A stretch of 64,000 nucleotides of DNA from Lunularia cruciata (GCA_948567375.1 OX419759.1:60551493-60615492); one strand, 5' to 3'. Shown: positions 1 through 12,048, numbered from the stretch's first letter. Program-made: numbers and translations. The notes: generated by a model from the sequence alone, not told the origin.

Positions 1-95
1 GTGCTTAGCCCCATTTTACCTATTTTGTCTCACCCTTGTACGGCTTGATGGGGTTTTCTATCCTTCTTGTTTTCTACACGATCGCCCTAATCGAT
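1..95 (+). repeat. LINE 3' tail, copy 1
   Basis: This is the first of four related segments in the window, all in the same orientation. The shared core reads roughly CTTAGCYCCATTTTACC, then TTTTGTCTC, CCTTGTAC and GCTTGATGGGGT, then a C/T-rich stretch with CATCCTTC. Another copy forms the end of the LINE remnant at 6181-9490, so this one is most simply a severely 5'-truncated insertion of the same family. The element continues beyond the left edge of the window. Confidence 0.6.
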
Positions 96-1230
96 CTAAA
101 AGTAATTGATTTTATGTTTTTAATTAAGGCTAATGTATTTTTATTGTATGATCGTCATTAATATGTTGATTTAACAAAAAAAAAATCAGTTACCTTATAA
201 TCAGTTAAGAATTTATACTTGAAATGAGTATTTTAGAATATCAAGAAAATCTCCTAATTCTTATTGACGGCATTTGATGTCCTTTTATGTAAGTCTTTAA
301 TGTTATTTTAATTTTCTCTATCAAAAATATAATTCCTTCTATTTTACAGTCAAATACTGGCAAAGGTGTTTATTGTTTCTGCTATATCATCTATACAATC
401 TCTTCATGTACAACTTATGTCTTTCCAGAAGCTGCAATATCGTTTACGTGATATACAGTCCTCAAGAATGTACCGAAATTAAACAACAATAATATCTGAT
501 AAACATGTATGTCATAAATTTGAAAATTTTAAGTTACTAGGATAAAAATTTATTCTCTCTTTGGTTGTCCTGGAAGAGAAAAAAAAATACGGCTATAAGA
601 ACTGTAAAGAAAGAGTCGAAATAACTAATATACCATAGTTTTGATCTGAAAAATACGCATAAAAATCATGTATATGAGGGAATAAAAACAGCTAAGCTTA
701 CATTCCGAAGAAACTTATCCGGTAAAACCATCATTAATTGCTCTCTAATGATCATAATAATTATAACTTATTATAGATTATTAGGATGGCTTTTCTACTC
801 TTAAAATACAATGTAATCAGATTCTTGGAAGAATCGATATGGTAAAGATCAACTCGTACCATTGAGAACATCCCCTTCTTAACTTATATTCCTCATAAAC
901 CAATGTTGAAAGTTATGTATTTATAGCATAAGACGTGGGCCTCTCTCACAATTTAAAGAATCACCTCAGGTTGCATAAAGATGTAAAGATGGTCAACCCA
1001 TTCTCCAATAGGGTGCAAATGAAGTAATATTACAAGATTAAATGAGGAATCTCTACAGTTTTAAACAAGAAAAGTGCGAGATCTCATCTTAATAGACTCC
1101 GAGGATGTCTCTACTAAACAATAATGAATGTACTTGATGATTCATGCGTGCATAGACAAAGCTCAGATTTGACAAAAACAGCGTGTTCCAGTTATCTTAC
1201 TTACCTTAAACTTACTACTAGGGTAGGTAC
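96..1230. other. AT-rich stretch, no gene seen
   Basis: Low-complexity AT-rich DNA with short A and T runs. No long reading frame, tRNA-like fold or transposon domain was recognised. Confidence 0.5.
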
Positions 1231-1336
1231 CTAGGGGACGGGGATGACGGACGGAAGTGTTCCTGGGGATGGGGACCTTGGACGGAACTATATCTAGAGA
1301 CGAAGACAAACGGTGATACTACAAAGGGGATGGATA

Positions 1337-1460
1337 CAACGGACGAGGAGACGATGAATGGAATTGTTTATGGGGTCGGGGGACAAAGGGTTGGGAGACA
1401 ACGGACGCGGAGACGATGAATGTAATTGCTTTTGGGGTCGGGGACAAAGGGTAGGGAGAG
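1337..1460 (+). repeat. 62-bp tandem repeat, two copies
   Basis: Two purine-rich copies lie head to tail at 1337-1398 and 1399-1460. Each begins CAACGGACG and contains GAGACGATGAATG and GGGACAAAGGG. They differ at several positions. Related G-rich material (GGGGACGGGGATGACGG) extends upstream to about 1225. There is no coding indication. Confidence 0.75.
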
Positions 1461-1850
1461 GGACGATATATGTCTAAGCGGGTCTTTTTGCCATGTGCAT
1501 CATGCACGGGGCTAATACTAGTATATGACTGATATGATGATGTTGCTAACTCCTACAGTTGGAACTTGTGTTATCCAATTTGGAGAAGCCAAGATGTGAG
1601 TCCTGCAATCACGGAACTCTATTTAATCACACGCAGATCTGATGTCCTACCTCCAGAATTCGAACTCCCAACCAGCCGCTGCTATCTCATCGATCTAAGC
1701 CGTCGGAAGAGTTGCAGAAACAGATAAAACTAGAGGAAGCGGATATCCAACAACTTGTATCAGATTCCAGAGTTTAAAGTTATGATGATTTCAAATTTTA
1801 AATGCGGAATGTATCTTATATACCACTCATGAACGTCTCTATGCAGTTGA
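1461..1850. other. spacer before the acidic ORF
   Basis: Moderately AT-rich sequence in which I see no recognisable feature. It could contain promoter or 5' untranslated sequence of the following gene, but no clear element was found. Confidence 0.4.
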
Positions 1851-1851
1851 A

Positions 1852-3000
1852 AACTGAAATTGATTCGGATGGTCCTCGCTTTAAGATGCCTGAGGAACAT
1901 GGAAACTCCGTTGAACTTCAGACCCTCAGTGGTCTGCGCTTTGTGTGAAATTCCTCACTTGCAGGTGAATGAGTCTCTCAAACTTCCTAATGTTCGTATA
2001 GCCTCTTTGGGGCTGTCACCTTCGACTGAGAGGGAGATACTATCCAGTGTGAGAAATTCAACAGCATTGGAAGATGGAAGGGCGTTTCAAAAGTGCAAGG
2101 GTTCATTCTAATGAGGAGAAACCTGCACCGATAACGGAGAAGGATACTGCGACTTCTGAACAACCAAAGAGCTTCAAAGATTTTACCTTCAGCTCCTTGA
2201 GTGATCTAGGTGAACTTCTTCCTCAACCCCCACAGAATGTTGAAGAAGAAGAAGAAGAAGAAGAAGAAGAAACGGAAGCAGCTGCTGCTGCAAGGAAAAT
2301 CAAAGGTAAAGCCATTCTGACGGGAGAGGTTCCTACTTCTGATTGGATGAAACCTGATGAGTCCTTTGCTAGTAAGACAGAACCTTCAGTCTTCATTCGT
2401 TCCGAGGAGCAAGAATTTGAAGTGGATCTTGATCGTAAGATTAAGCTAGCAGATTCTTCATGGATTGGACATATCCTGTTGCGTAAGGAGGTCATCACAC
2501 TGCCTACAGGTCAAGAAATCCACTTGGAACCCTCTTTTAGTCCAGGACCTCCCAAGCTTAAGCCTCAGGGTCAAAAGTCTCTGGTGTTTAACTCAGCCAA
2601 GGAAGACCTTCAGCATCTTGAAAACGAGATGGATGTGTACAGTCAAGAGACCGCGGGCCTACATGGGGGCGTCCGAGAAGAATTGGAGGAAGTGATAGCG
2701 GGCGCACAGCAGACGATCACACATGGAGGGACCATGGACGTGAATGAGGCTATTAAGTACAACCAGAAACTTCTGGCAATGCAAGAGAAATTCGAGATTC
2801 TGAGCGTCCGACTGCATAAGGCGAGAGCAGAACTGGCCAAGGTGAAGGGTAAAATCGAGGAAAACATCCGTATGGGCTGCCGATGCTGGTGGTGCAGAAG
2901 CACGACCTTTGTTCGTGTTTCCACTTCCTCTTGCTTCAGAGGCATTACTACGAGACTCCTAGGAGCAGCCAGAAGGTCAAACTCCTCCCGTTCGCTTTAA
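1852..3000 (+). CDS. unassigned acidic/coiled-coil protein, probably partial or decayed
   Basis: I do not recognise the family. The main frame runs 2074-3000 (308 codons). It has a run of about ten glutamates near residues 56-65, a short alanine run, a middle part rich in charged residues, and a heptad-like helical region at about residues 180-275 (for example LHKARAELAKVKGKIEE) that could form a coiled coil. Two upstream coding-like segments, 1852-1952 and 1960-2111, lie in other frames. An intron-like CTCACTTGCAG|GTGAATGAG boundary sits at about 1965. The last 40 residues of the main frame look non-coding, so a splice or a mutation probably ends it near 2880. It may be a multi-exon gene or a broken copy. 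The GAA-rich tract resembles the one in the gene at 58952. Confidence 0.45.
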
Positions 3001-5441
3001 TCATCACAAGGTCAATCCTCAGTGGCAGTGAGCACAGTGTTCGAAGTCTGTCAAATTACCCAACTATGTGCCATCGAACATAGTCTACTCAAGCATGTAG
3101 AGCTTGTGTCAATACTTTCACATTCCTGGTAGTACACAAATCGCATTCAGTGCATGCCCCGGCCGTCAGACCGACGAGTGTCTCGCACTTCCAAGATGAA
3201 AAAGGTTGTGACCATGACATAAGTTTGACAGTTTTGATCATAATATGCTAGCTGCCAGTGAAGGGGACCCCGGGATGAAGGCCTTCCTAAGTACGTCAAA
3301 GGTATGCGAAGGCCTTCGATTCTTACACGCTTTTCCACAGCTTCATTGTCATATGATCACTTTAAACTCATCAATTTTAAAGTCATGAAGTTTCTCTCAA
3401 ATTTTATAAGACGTGTGTTCTTTTCCTTTTGAAGGGGCGAGTGGCAACTTGAACTCATGTGAAGTGTTGCTGTGACTTTTGTTAATTGGAAGACATCAAG
3501 ATAATCTCGTGGCTCAGTAATTAATGTGGATACTAGAGTTGAATTAAGAAAAAGCTTATTGCTGTCATCGATTCAAAGTTACTGCCCATCTGCCCTACCG
3601 ATTGTCATAATGCTAATGAAGTCTAGATGATTATGTGTCAACGTCGTATCGACTGTGGTCATTTTGTTCCGATCTTTTTACATGATAAGCACTATGTCCC
3701 TTCCCGTAATGCGTGAAATCTACTCCTCTGTAAAGGATTAAGAGATGTCATGACTTGAGATTGAATATAGATCAGCATATTGGTTGAGACTGGCCTTACT
3801 TAAGTCCGAGTTTTGGGTAACAGCCGACAAACGTAAATATTTGGAGCAGAAATTGCTACAGCACACTTATAAGATTGATTCAAAAGCTTGTAGTATATAA
3901 AAGCACATTCTCACGAGCAAAACTTGCTCCTATGGCGACAATAACGATATCTTTTATTTATTGTAATCTCAAACGAGAACTAACCAGCATTAACTATGAG
4001 ATATTCCTATATCCTCAAACATTACTCTCACTCTATAAATTAAAGAAAAGAGATGCTAGTAACATCTTAGGTGCCTGTCTTTAACTCGAAAATGAGATAT
4101 GTGCACTAATTAGCTAGATTTTCCTTTCAGTCTACGCAGGCAGATGACAATCAAATAGTAAACTGATATTAGACGACTGGAATCCAAGAAGTCAAATTGA
4201 AGATGAGAACTTGACTATAACCTTAATAGTTAAGTTGTATTGGTTGCAAATGCGGAGTTCGATTTGGACGAATCAGATATATAAATCTCAAATATTTGAA
4301 AGTTTGAACAGATAAAATGTTAGAATATTTAATTCTTATGCTACAAAATCTTATTTCTTGTATAAAAAGGTAATCCACTGTAAAACATCCAAAGAGATGA
4401 TCAGACATACATCCAAAAGGACAACACATAGGCTCTTCAAATCATTTAAAAATTAGAACTTAATAAAAATAGTATTTGCTATATTTTGGATTTGCAAATG
4501 ACCACGGAATGGTGATCCAAATTCATGTTAATGCGTATTCTTTTCAAAAAAAAAACTCTTTGCCTATAATATTTGACAGCTTCGGAATTACTCCTGTATA
4601 CAAATTGCATGAGTTCTATTTATTTCTAAGACATAGTCAATACTAATCGTAAACAGAAATTAATACTACAAGATATGCCCGTAACATTACAATCTTACAT
4701 GCAAAACTTTAAAATAATAATAAAAATTTCTGCATCTGAATCAATTTTATGAAGTCGTCAATTCACTAACTCGATCAATAGTTCAATTTAACCTAGGTAT
4801 GTCTATATATTTCCAAAACCTAAACAAGATAATGTATTTTAAAATATCCCATATAGTTTTTCAAAATATCGGGTAATTCAGTTTTATCTTTGAAAGGAGT
4901 GGTCAATTTTGTAATAATTTTTATTGAAGGAGAATAATTTAGTCATAACTTTCAAATGTTATTGATTGGAAGTTTCAAAAGTATTCCGACTCAAACATGG
5001 AAGAAGAAAAATGCATAAATCTCACTCCACTTTTTTAAACTCCGTAATATTTTATGGTTGTTTCAGCTAATCAATCACCCCATATATAATTTTTCTTAAT
5101 TACGAACGATTTTCCACCTCTCTCTTGTGTACTTTCCTTAATGCTCATAGGTTCTGCAGTCTACTTCCATAGGTACTGCAGTCGGAAATCTGTACCTTCT
5201 ATTGTGCTCCAGGATTGTAAACTTACATTTTATTTCTCCTTCCTATTTTTTGATGTGGGAGAGTGTGTAGACGGGAGTGGAGAGGGAGAGATGTGAGAAG
5301 ACATATCTATAATTTTGGAGTGCTTTCTAGCATATAACACTAGAGTGAATAGTAGATTCTTTTTGTTTTTCAATTTTTGATCCATAGGTACCTAGATTGA
5401 ATACTATGGAGAATTAAGTAGAAAGTTATGAGGATTTTTAG
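3001..5441. other. long intergenic stretch, no gene seen
   Basis: The first few hundred bases have moderate GC and the rest is strongly AT-rich. Short open frames occur but none looks like a protein. The five bases 5442-5446 (CTTTT) are the left target-site duplication of the solo LTR that follows. Confidence 0.5.
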
Positions 5442-5446
5442 CTTTT

Positions 5447-6175
5447 TGTAATACCAAGGGTTAGCCATATGATCTAGATGTGAAATTTGGTTTGGTAACA
5501 TCTAGAATGATGTTATACATGATGGTCAAAATAGATCAGATAGAAGTATCACCAAAAGAGTACTTCTACTAATAGGGCAGACACCGAAATAGACTTGAGA
5601 ACCTTAGAACCAATAGCTAGACATATGATTTAAAGGTGAGAATTGGTTTGGTAACATCTAGAAGGATGTTACACATGATGGACTAAACAGATCAGAAAGA
5701 GGTATCACCAAAAGGGGACTTCTACTAATAGAGTAGGAACCGAAATATGCCTGAAATCTTTGAAGGCAATTTCGGAAGCCTAAACGGATGAATTAGGCCT
5801 CAAAAATGTGCAGATTCCAACGGAGGAAAGGCTAGCATTCCCTCCCCCCTGGTTTGTCTCGTCGAGAGCTTTCCAACGGTACCTTACTCATGTGATTCTG
5901 AGATTCCTACAAGAAGATTCCCTAAAAGATTCCCTCCGGTCAAAGCTTGTTTGACCAACCAGATAGGACCTAGACCAGACAGGTCACCCATCCAAGTAAG
6001 TAATCCAAGGGTGGAGCTTGCTGACATGTCACCTATCTGTGTCCCTAATCCTATGGTGGAGCTTCCTTGGATGAGATCCTCTTGTCTATATAATAAAGAG
6101 AAGGTGCTCCCTTGGGGCATCGAATGTTTGAGTGTGCAATCTGTGTTTTCTCTCTCTTGTCCTCGGAGTATTACA
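5447..6175 (+). mobile_element. solo LTR of the element-2 gypsy family
   Basis: The segment begins TGTAATACC and ends GGAGTATTACA, the TG...CA termini of an LTR. It is flanked by perfect 5-bp duplications, CTTTT at 5442-5446 and at 6176-6180. The sequence matches both LTRs of the element at 30508-37111 along its length, including the internal duplication in which a TATCACCAAAAG...ACTTCTACTAATAG motif occurs twice about 155 bp apart. A TATATAATAAAGAG segment near 6098 is a plausible TATA region. No internal element sequence is attached, so it is a solo LTR, presumably left by recombination between two LTRs. Confidence 0.93.
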
Positions 6176-6449
6176 CTTTTTTAGGGTTTAGAGTGATCAT
6201 TACACATTGAGAGTGATGGGTAGGGGGAATTTTCATTTCTAATCTCTTGGTTTTTATGATTAAGTTCCATGGGAATTTAGTTTGAAAATTTTGGAGATGA
6301 AAATTGAAAGTTATGAGAGTTTATAGTTTTTAGGGTTTGGAGAGATTGTTTTCTTATGTGAGTTGGGATGTGAGGGGTTGTGATTTTACATATATGAGGA
6401 GATATGGAGAGGAACATCATGTATTACTATCATTATTCTTGTGTTAGCC

Positions 6450-6602
6450 ATGGCTACACCTTCCCATGTGGGATCGCCTAGAGCGGCTCGGGATACACCA
6501 TGCACGGTGTGTCATCGACCCTTTACCTCGCAAGGGGTAAAGACCCATGTGGGAAGGATGCACAAGGAATATAATTGGACCACTTGGGATGCACACATGA
6601 GA
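6450..6602 (+). pseudogene. N-terminal zinc-finger segment of the LINE
   Basis: An open frame from ATG 6450 to TGA 6600-6602 encodes about 50 residues. It contains one clear C2H2-like finger, CTVCHRPFTSQGVKTHVGRMH (C-x2-C-x11-H-x4-H). N-terminal fingers of this kind contact target DNA in R2-class LINEs (family knowledge). The TGA that ends it (AGA TGA ACG) would be an arginine codon after one transition, so the frame probably once continued downstream. Confidence 0.6.
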
Positions 6603-7559
6603 TGAACGACCACATCAACAACAATGACACTCGGGATTCCGCATGCTTCTTCTACCCCTTTGTTGAGTGTTTCAGGGATACCAATCAAATCGTGGGAATG
6701 GTTAGCTTCTAAGGGTGGGTTGCATTTTAGGGTTATTTGAGACTAGTTTTCCACATCCACGTCTATTCCATAGGCTACCTCACACACTCCATGATGAGGC
6801 TAGATAGGCTTTTTGCCTACCATTTGATTGCTTGGCACGTGATCCCTTGGACAAGTTAGCATGGTCTCTATTCCTCTCACTCCCTTGATGGTGTCTTCGT
6901 GATGCTAGAGGAGGATGTGCAGGGCAGAGAGAGGTGACTGCTAGTTTTGTTGATTCTGAGTGGGGGATTGGGCAGCCCTTCAAGAGGAGTCTATTAGGGC
7001 TACATGATTTAGGAGATAAACATCACCACAAGATACCATAGAGTCCACTCGATTACAACGGTGTAAGAAATTGGGTCAAGCGGGAGAGTTTAGTAGAGCA
7101 GCACGAGCACTACACTCTTTGTCTATGGCGAGTCCTACCCGATGAGACTATCATTTCCCTACGCTCACTACATCCTATAGCAGTAGAGAGACTACCACTA
7201 GAGGTCTTAGATTATCAGCTTGAGCAGCCTTTATGTCTTGATAGGTCACTATTTGCACAAGCATTGTGCATTGCCCCTCGCCTTTCCTCAAGAGGCTTGT
7301 CAGGGATGGTTTATGAGCACCTTAGAGATTGTTTCTAGACAGATGATCCTTCTAGTGGTTTTATCAAGTTGTTTAAGGTGACTGTAGTAGTAGTGAGAGG
7401 AGACATTCCTATGTCTGTTAATCGGGTGTTAGGTGCTAGTCCACTTCTCACGATGGAGAAGGACATAGGGAGCATTGGATAGATTGCTATTGGAGAGATC
7501 TTTTTGCATTTGGTTAGTCATACCATTGTCCTTCAGCATTGTTCTCACTTTCTATAGCA

Positions 7560-8430
7560 CCTCAATCCACATCAATTTGGAGTAGCTCTTGGAGGATGTT
7601 AGGCTATATCTCTAAGCATTAGGGCACTCCTCGATATCCATCCAAAGTGGGTCGTCCTACATGTGGATGTTGAGAATGCTTTTAATAACATCTTATGGGC
7701 ATCCATCTTAGAGATCTTGGGGAGGCTGGTGGATCCTTGGCAAGTCTCATTCCTTTTGTGCGGTCTTTTTATGGCTCTCTTGCTTCCCTTTACTACCAGC
7801 ACGGTGGTTCACAAGAGGGAGTCATCGTCTTGGAGTCAATTGTTGGTACAAGTCAAGTAAATCCTTTGAGGAGATTGGAAACCTATTTGCCATGGCTCAC
7901 TTTAGGGCTCTCCTATTTACTACTTTGGCCATGCCAGGTTGTCTATTTCCCTCCTTGGCAGATGATACACACATCGTAGGCCCTGTAGATCAGATTAGGC
8001 AAGCCTTTGACTACTTGACTACCTAGCTACATTTAGTAGGCTTGAGAATCAAGGTGTCAAAGTGCAGAGTATGGTCCACTTTATGTATCTCTCTCCACCT
8101 TTAGCTTCCAGAGGGGTGTATCACATCCATAGATGGACTTTGTGTTCTTGGAGTGCCAATAGGATCGGTTAATTTTGTCACACGCTTCTTAGACATTGCC
8201 CTTGCAAATGATGTTCTCCATGTGGATGACCTTCCATTACTAGGAGATCCGTAGGTGGCATTTGGTATACTCTCCTCCAGTATTGCTTGTCAAACATTCT
8301 ACCTCATCCGTATAGTTCCTCCCTCACCGTCACGTCTGAGAGCATTTGATAGGAGGATTATGGGAGTCTTTGGTTATATTATTGGACCAAGGGCAATTTG
8401 AGTGTGTGATAGGGGATTTGACATGTAGAT
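7560..8430 (+). pseudogene. LINE reverse transcriptase, decayed
   Basis: Typical RT motifs appear in two or more frames. Near 7630-7700 there is HPKWVVLHVDVENAFNNI, corresponding to the first catalytic aspartate region. GTSQ followed by a damaged GDPLGG is near 7845. The catalytic ADD box, FPSLADDTHIVGP, is at about 7945-7985 and is intact. Downstream come the thumb-like segments LRIKVSKCRVWS and CVLGVPIGS. Several stops (for example TAG in ...TT*LHLVG) and at least one frameshift interrupt it. In the family this enzyme performs target-primed reverse transcription. Confidence 0.75.
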
Positions 8431-8859
8431 AGACATCTCTACTGATCTTGAGAGGATTTTCCACCTTTTGCTTCACTATTGTCAAATTGGACTAGAGGTT
8501 TACAATCTTCCTTGATGGGGCGATAGTGTAAGCATACGCTACATTCTCTCTTAGTTGACTTGTCCATTCCTCAGGCTACTAGTGCACGTCTTTGCTTTTG
8601 CTTTGGCAAGGGTGTAGGCTCTTGGATCCTAGCTTGACCGTGCATTAGGGCATTTTGACTCTCACTAGCTACTTTCTCTACAACGATGAGGTTTTGCGTA
8701 AGTTTGGTCCACCCATTTGCATCTTCATTACTCACTTGTGAGTGTGGTTCTACACTAGATGCAACAACGGTCCATATAACACGGTTTCCTTTTGGAGGAT
8801 AGAGGATAACTACCCATGATGTCGTTAGGGACATAGTGTTTGCTATGGTACGAGAGAGT

Positions 8860-9290
8860 GGATACTTGGCTTGGAAAGAGCATTCATGTGCTTTGCAGAC
8901 AACATGTCTCAGGGTAGACTTATACTTGGTCTGAGATGATCAAGTGACAATAGCGGATATTGTGGTTATGGATCCCACACGGGATACCATTTTGGAGGAG
9001 TGATTACCCATCCCCTTGGATAGGCGGCGAGTGGAACAATAGGTTGCAAGGTCTCCAAGTATAGGGGCATGCAGCAAGGTCATCTCTTTGTTCCTCTAGC
9101 CTTGGAGTTATATGGAGCAATGGACACGACATTTGACACATTTGTCCAGGAGTGCACGAGAGCTTATCATGTTAGGCGCCAGGGGGTACCATTCTCACTC
9201 CCATACTTTGTAGCATATTTTAGACAGCGTGTGTCCATTGCTCTACAAAGTGCAGTGGTTGGTGCAATCCATAAGAGAGAAATCATCTAA
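8860..9290 (+). pseudogene. LINE C-terminal restriction-like endonuclease remnant
   Basis: The segment reads VTIADIVVMDPTRDTILEE, then KVSKYRG, then HLFVPLALELYGAMDTTFD in a neighbouring frame. Aspartates in an (A/P)D...D context followed by K-x2-K-Y are the layout of the PD-(D/E)xK nuclease of R2-type LINEs. The conserved hydrophobic strand and the ELYGA motif that follow fit the same domain. Stops at about 9001 and 9043 and a frame change near 9065 show decay. The assignment rests on motif layout only. Confidence 0.55.
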
Positions 9291-9404
9291 TACCTAATGT
9301 GATATTTCTTCGGATACTCCAGTTGTGTGTAGATCGTATGACTTGCATAGCTTGGATCCCTTAGGTGCGGTAAGGCCGATTTCTCATATAGACTCTATTG
9401 GGGC

Positions 9405-9490
9405 TTAGCTCCATTTTACCTTTTTTGTCTCTCCCTTGTACAGCTTGATGGGGTCTTCTCATCCTTCTCATCCTTCTTTACAAGGTCACC
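9405..9490 (+). repeat. LINE 3' tail, copy 2 (attached to its element)
   Basis: This follows directly on the endonuclease remnant and contains the shared core GGGGCTTAGCTCCATTTTACC ... CCTTGTACAGCTTGATGGGG ... CATCCTTC. Its position at the end of the LINE identifies the other three copies in the window as LINE 3' ends. Confidence 0.7.
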
Positions 9491-9534
9491 TTCTATCATT
9501 TCATAAACTTATCATACTTATATTTCATCGACTG

Positions 9535-9660
9535 TAAGTAAAATGGGGATAACTCCATTTTATCTCTTTTGTCACTCCCTTGTACGTTGTACGGGCTTGA
9601 TGGCGGCTTCCCATCCTTCGTGTTTGCTACGCGGTGGCCTTTACCCGCCCATTCCATCGA
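9535..9660 (+). repeat. LINE 3' tail, copy 3, upstream of PEX19
   Basis: A second tail begins about 45 bp beyond the first (AAATGGGGATAACTCCATTTT, TTTTGTCACTCCCTTGTACG, GGGCTTGATGG) and lacks any coding sequence. It ends about 320 bp before the PEX19 start codon, so it lies in the likely promoter or 5' UTR region of that gene. Confidence 0.6.
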
Positions 9661-9976
9661 CTTCAAGTCTAAATCCTTCGGTACTGTAGTCCGAACGTCC
9701 TACGGGGATTGTCTGTAAGCTTTGCCGTCTTCCCGGCCAAAAGAGGACAAAAGATATGGAACCTTACTCTCTAAGTCCAGCGGTGCTGGAAGTTAAAGTC
9801 CGGACTGCAACGGGAGTCAAGTCTTCACAGGATCGAGCTGATCGAGGTATGGGAGACGAGACGGACGAGAACTCGTGTGCAGAGGGGTGCGTGTACACAC
9901 AACGTAGTCACAAGCTTCGTTTAATTTTTAGGCAGAAGATCGACAAGAGCACTTGGTGATCTCGCAGCTACACGAG

Positions 9977-12048
9977 ATGGACGATTTGGAAGATCTCTTG
10001 GATAGTGAGTCGTATTTATGAGCCTTTTCTTTTTGGTGCTATTTACAAGTTACAAGGGCAGTAGGCAGCAGGGACGATCGGCAAGACGGCTCTGAATTCG
10101 CCAGCGGAATTGTGTTTGGATTGTCGAGGTTCTGAATTATGAGATACAATATTCTTAATGTATGCGGACTGGAATTTAAGTTCCTGCGATTGGCTGTTTG
10201 ATGTGCAGGTGCTCTGGATGATTTTAAGAAGGTGGAAATTTCGAAGCCGGAGGCGAAGTAAGTTCTGCTCTGTAGCTCTAAGTTGCATGTCGAGAGTATT
10301 CGGTTATATGACGCTTTGTCAATTGCTGTTAGCTACAGACTCAATGAGTGCAGTTGATGGTGGAGGTAGGTTTATGTCTACGCACTTAATTCTGGTACCG
10401 GATTGAATGGAGAAGGGCAAGAGCAAAATTTGTATCTGCGATAAAGGTTGGAGTATTGAGCGATGGAGGTCGAGTAGCTAACGCGAGATCTTTTATTTAC
10501 TGGTTGGTTAATAGGGCAAGTGGAAAGGAAACAGTCTCAAAAGAAAAATCAGCAGTTCGAGGCAGTGATGGGTCTGGACCTTCTGTTTCAGATGGAAGCT
10601 CAGGAGCAAAACTAGGGCAAGGGTTAGGGCTTGGATTGCCGACATTGACAACAGGTAAGAAAAAATCGTCTGGGAATAAGATTGGCTCGGCATCTGGAGC
10701 TGGTGCGACGAGCTCAGGCTCGAGGGAAAGTAGTGGAAATAGCCGGAATTCAGCTCCACAAAGACCTTTGTCCGCGACGTTAGATATGCTTCAGCAACAG
10801 ACTCGGGAAACGGTGGGAAATATCGATGTCCTCGACAAAGACAAAATTATGGGAGAGGAACTGGTAGAAAACTTGATGAAGCAGTTTGAAGACCTGGGCG
10901 GATCTCAGGTACTTCCTACAAGATGGGTGGGTTTAATTGCCGATGTTCCGAGTAGTTCTGAAGTTATCTGAAAGATAAGACGGATATTTTGGATGATGTC
11001 GTGACCAGAAACGATATTATGTTGATAGTGTTCGTATAGTTGTATTTTTCTATTCTGAATTGAATTGTTGCATCAACATCTCCCTCGTCTTCTTCTATGT
11101 ACAAATCAAAGTTACAATCTCTTCTTATAGTATCGACAGAAAATAAATTTTCAACTGACGTTTCCGCCTATGTTCTTTCAAAAAAAAAACACCAATAAGC
11201 TTTGCTCTCAATGGCCAAGGAACTCTTAACAGATTATCCGTGTTAGAATGTCTCAGGGATCCAGATTTTGAGCAGATCTGGCTTAGTGAGCTCAGAACAT
11301 GGGCATTTGGGAGTCTTTGGGAATATCACAACGGCTTCAGATTTTACTGAGCTTCTAGAACAAATCTCGTAGCCGTCTTTATGCTGAACAACTCCTTTGT
11401 TCTAATCCCTTGATCACACATTGGACTGGAAGGATATGCAATCAATTATGGACACAATGATGCGCCAACTGCTATCGAAGGAGGTACTGCATGAACCTAT
11501 GAAGGAAATAGGTGAGCGTTATCCTGAGTGGTTGGCTGCGAACAAAGCTCAGCTGAGTAAAGAAGACTATGACCGCTACACAAGGCAGCATGCATATATC
11601 ATGCAGCTGTGTAATGTGTATGATGCCACACCCGATGATTTTCCGAAGATTATGGAGCTGATGCATAGCATGCAGAACTGTGGCCAGCCACCAAATGATA
11701 TTGTGAAGGAACTTGCTCCTGGCCTGGATGTGGACCCAGATGGACTGCCAATGTACGCTACATTTCCAGCTCTCTATTCTGTGCAATCTCGATATTAACT
11801 GTCTATCGGTGCCTTTAGCTCCCAGTGCGCGTAAGGAGGATGTCGATGTATTAACGTGGGAGTAGAGTGCTGTCTTGCACACAAGAGTGTGGGATCAATC
11901 TCTAATGGAATTGTGAAACTAGACTTGCTGGTATATATATATGTACGGTGCCCTTATGTTCATGTTTTTTTGGTGTGGCGGGCATGGCAGGCTTCCTGAT
12001 TTTGGAGCACTTGGAGGTGATGGTCAACCAAATTGCAGTATCATGTAA
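9977..12048 (+). CDS. PEX19: PEX19, peroxisomal membrane protein import receptor/chaperone (5 exons, 282 aa)
   Basis: Exons are 9977-10004, 10209-10257, 10515-10908, 11433-11752 and 11991-12048. All introns are GT-AG, and the spliced length is 849 nt in one frame. PEX19 binds newly made peroxisomal membrane proteins in the cytosol and docks on PEX3. The protein starts [17 protein letters not shown], the N-terminal docking helix of the family. A Ser/Gly-rich linker follows (about residues 30-100), then the family helix [20 protein letters not shown] and [14 protein letters not shown]. It ends NCSIM, a CaaX box for farnesylation. Length is usual for the family. The ATG is the first in-frame one after a stop at 9929. 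The intron-3 acceptor has a weak pyrimidine tract and is the least certain boundary. Confidence 0.93.

Larger units (their letters stand above)
6181..9490 (+). mobile_element. degraded non-LTR retrotransposon (LINE) with zinc finger, RT and restriction-like endonuclease
   Basis: In order on the + strand lie a short zinc-finger ORF, a long eroded region, a reverse transcriptase and a C-terminal restriction-like endonuclease region, followed by a tail also found alone at three other places in the window. There are no LTRs, and the 5' limit is uncertain because the block starts beside the solo LTR. Stops and frameshifts are numerous, so the copy is inactive. The domain order of N-terminal zinc finger, RT and C-terminal nuclease is that of R2/CRE/NeSL-type LINEs. 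The common plant LINEs (L1, RTE) instead carry an N-terminal apurinic endonuclease. Confidence 0.72.

Noticed and set aside
2223-2498. Minus-strand serine-rich frame
   Set aside because: It is the shadow of the glutamate tract and coding frame on the plus strand.
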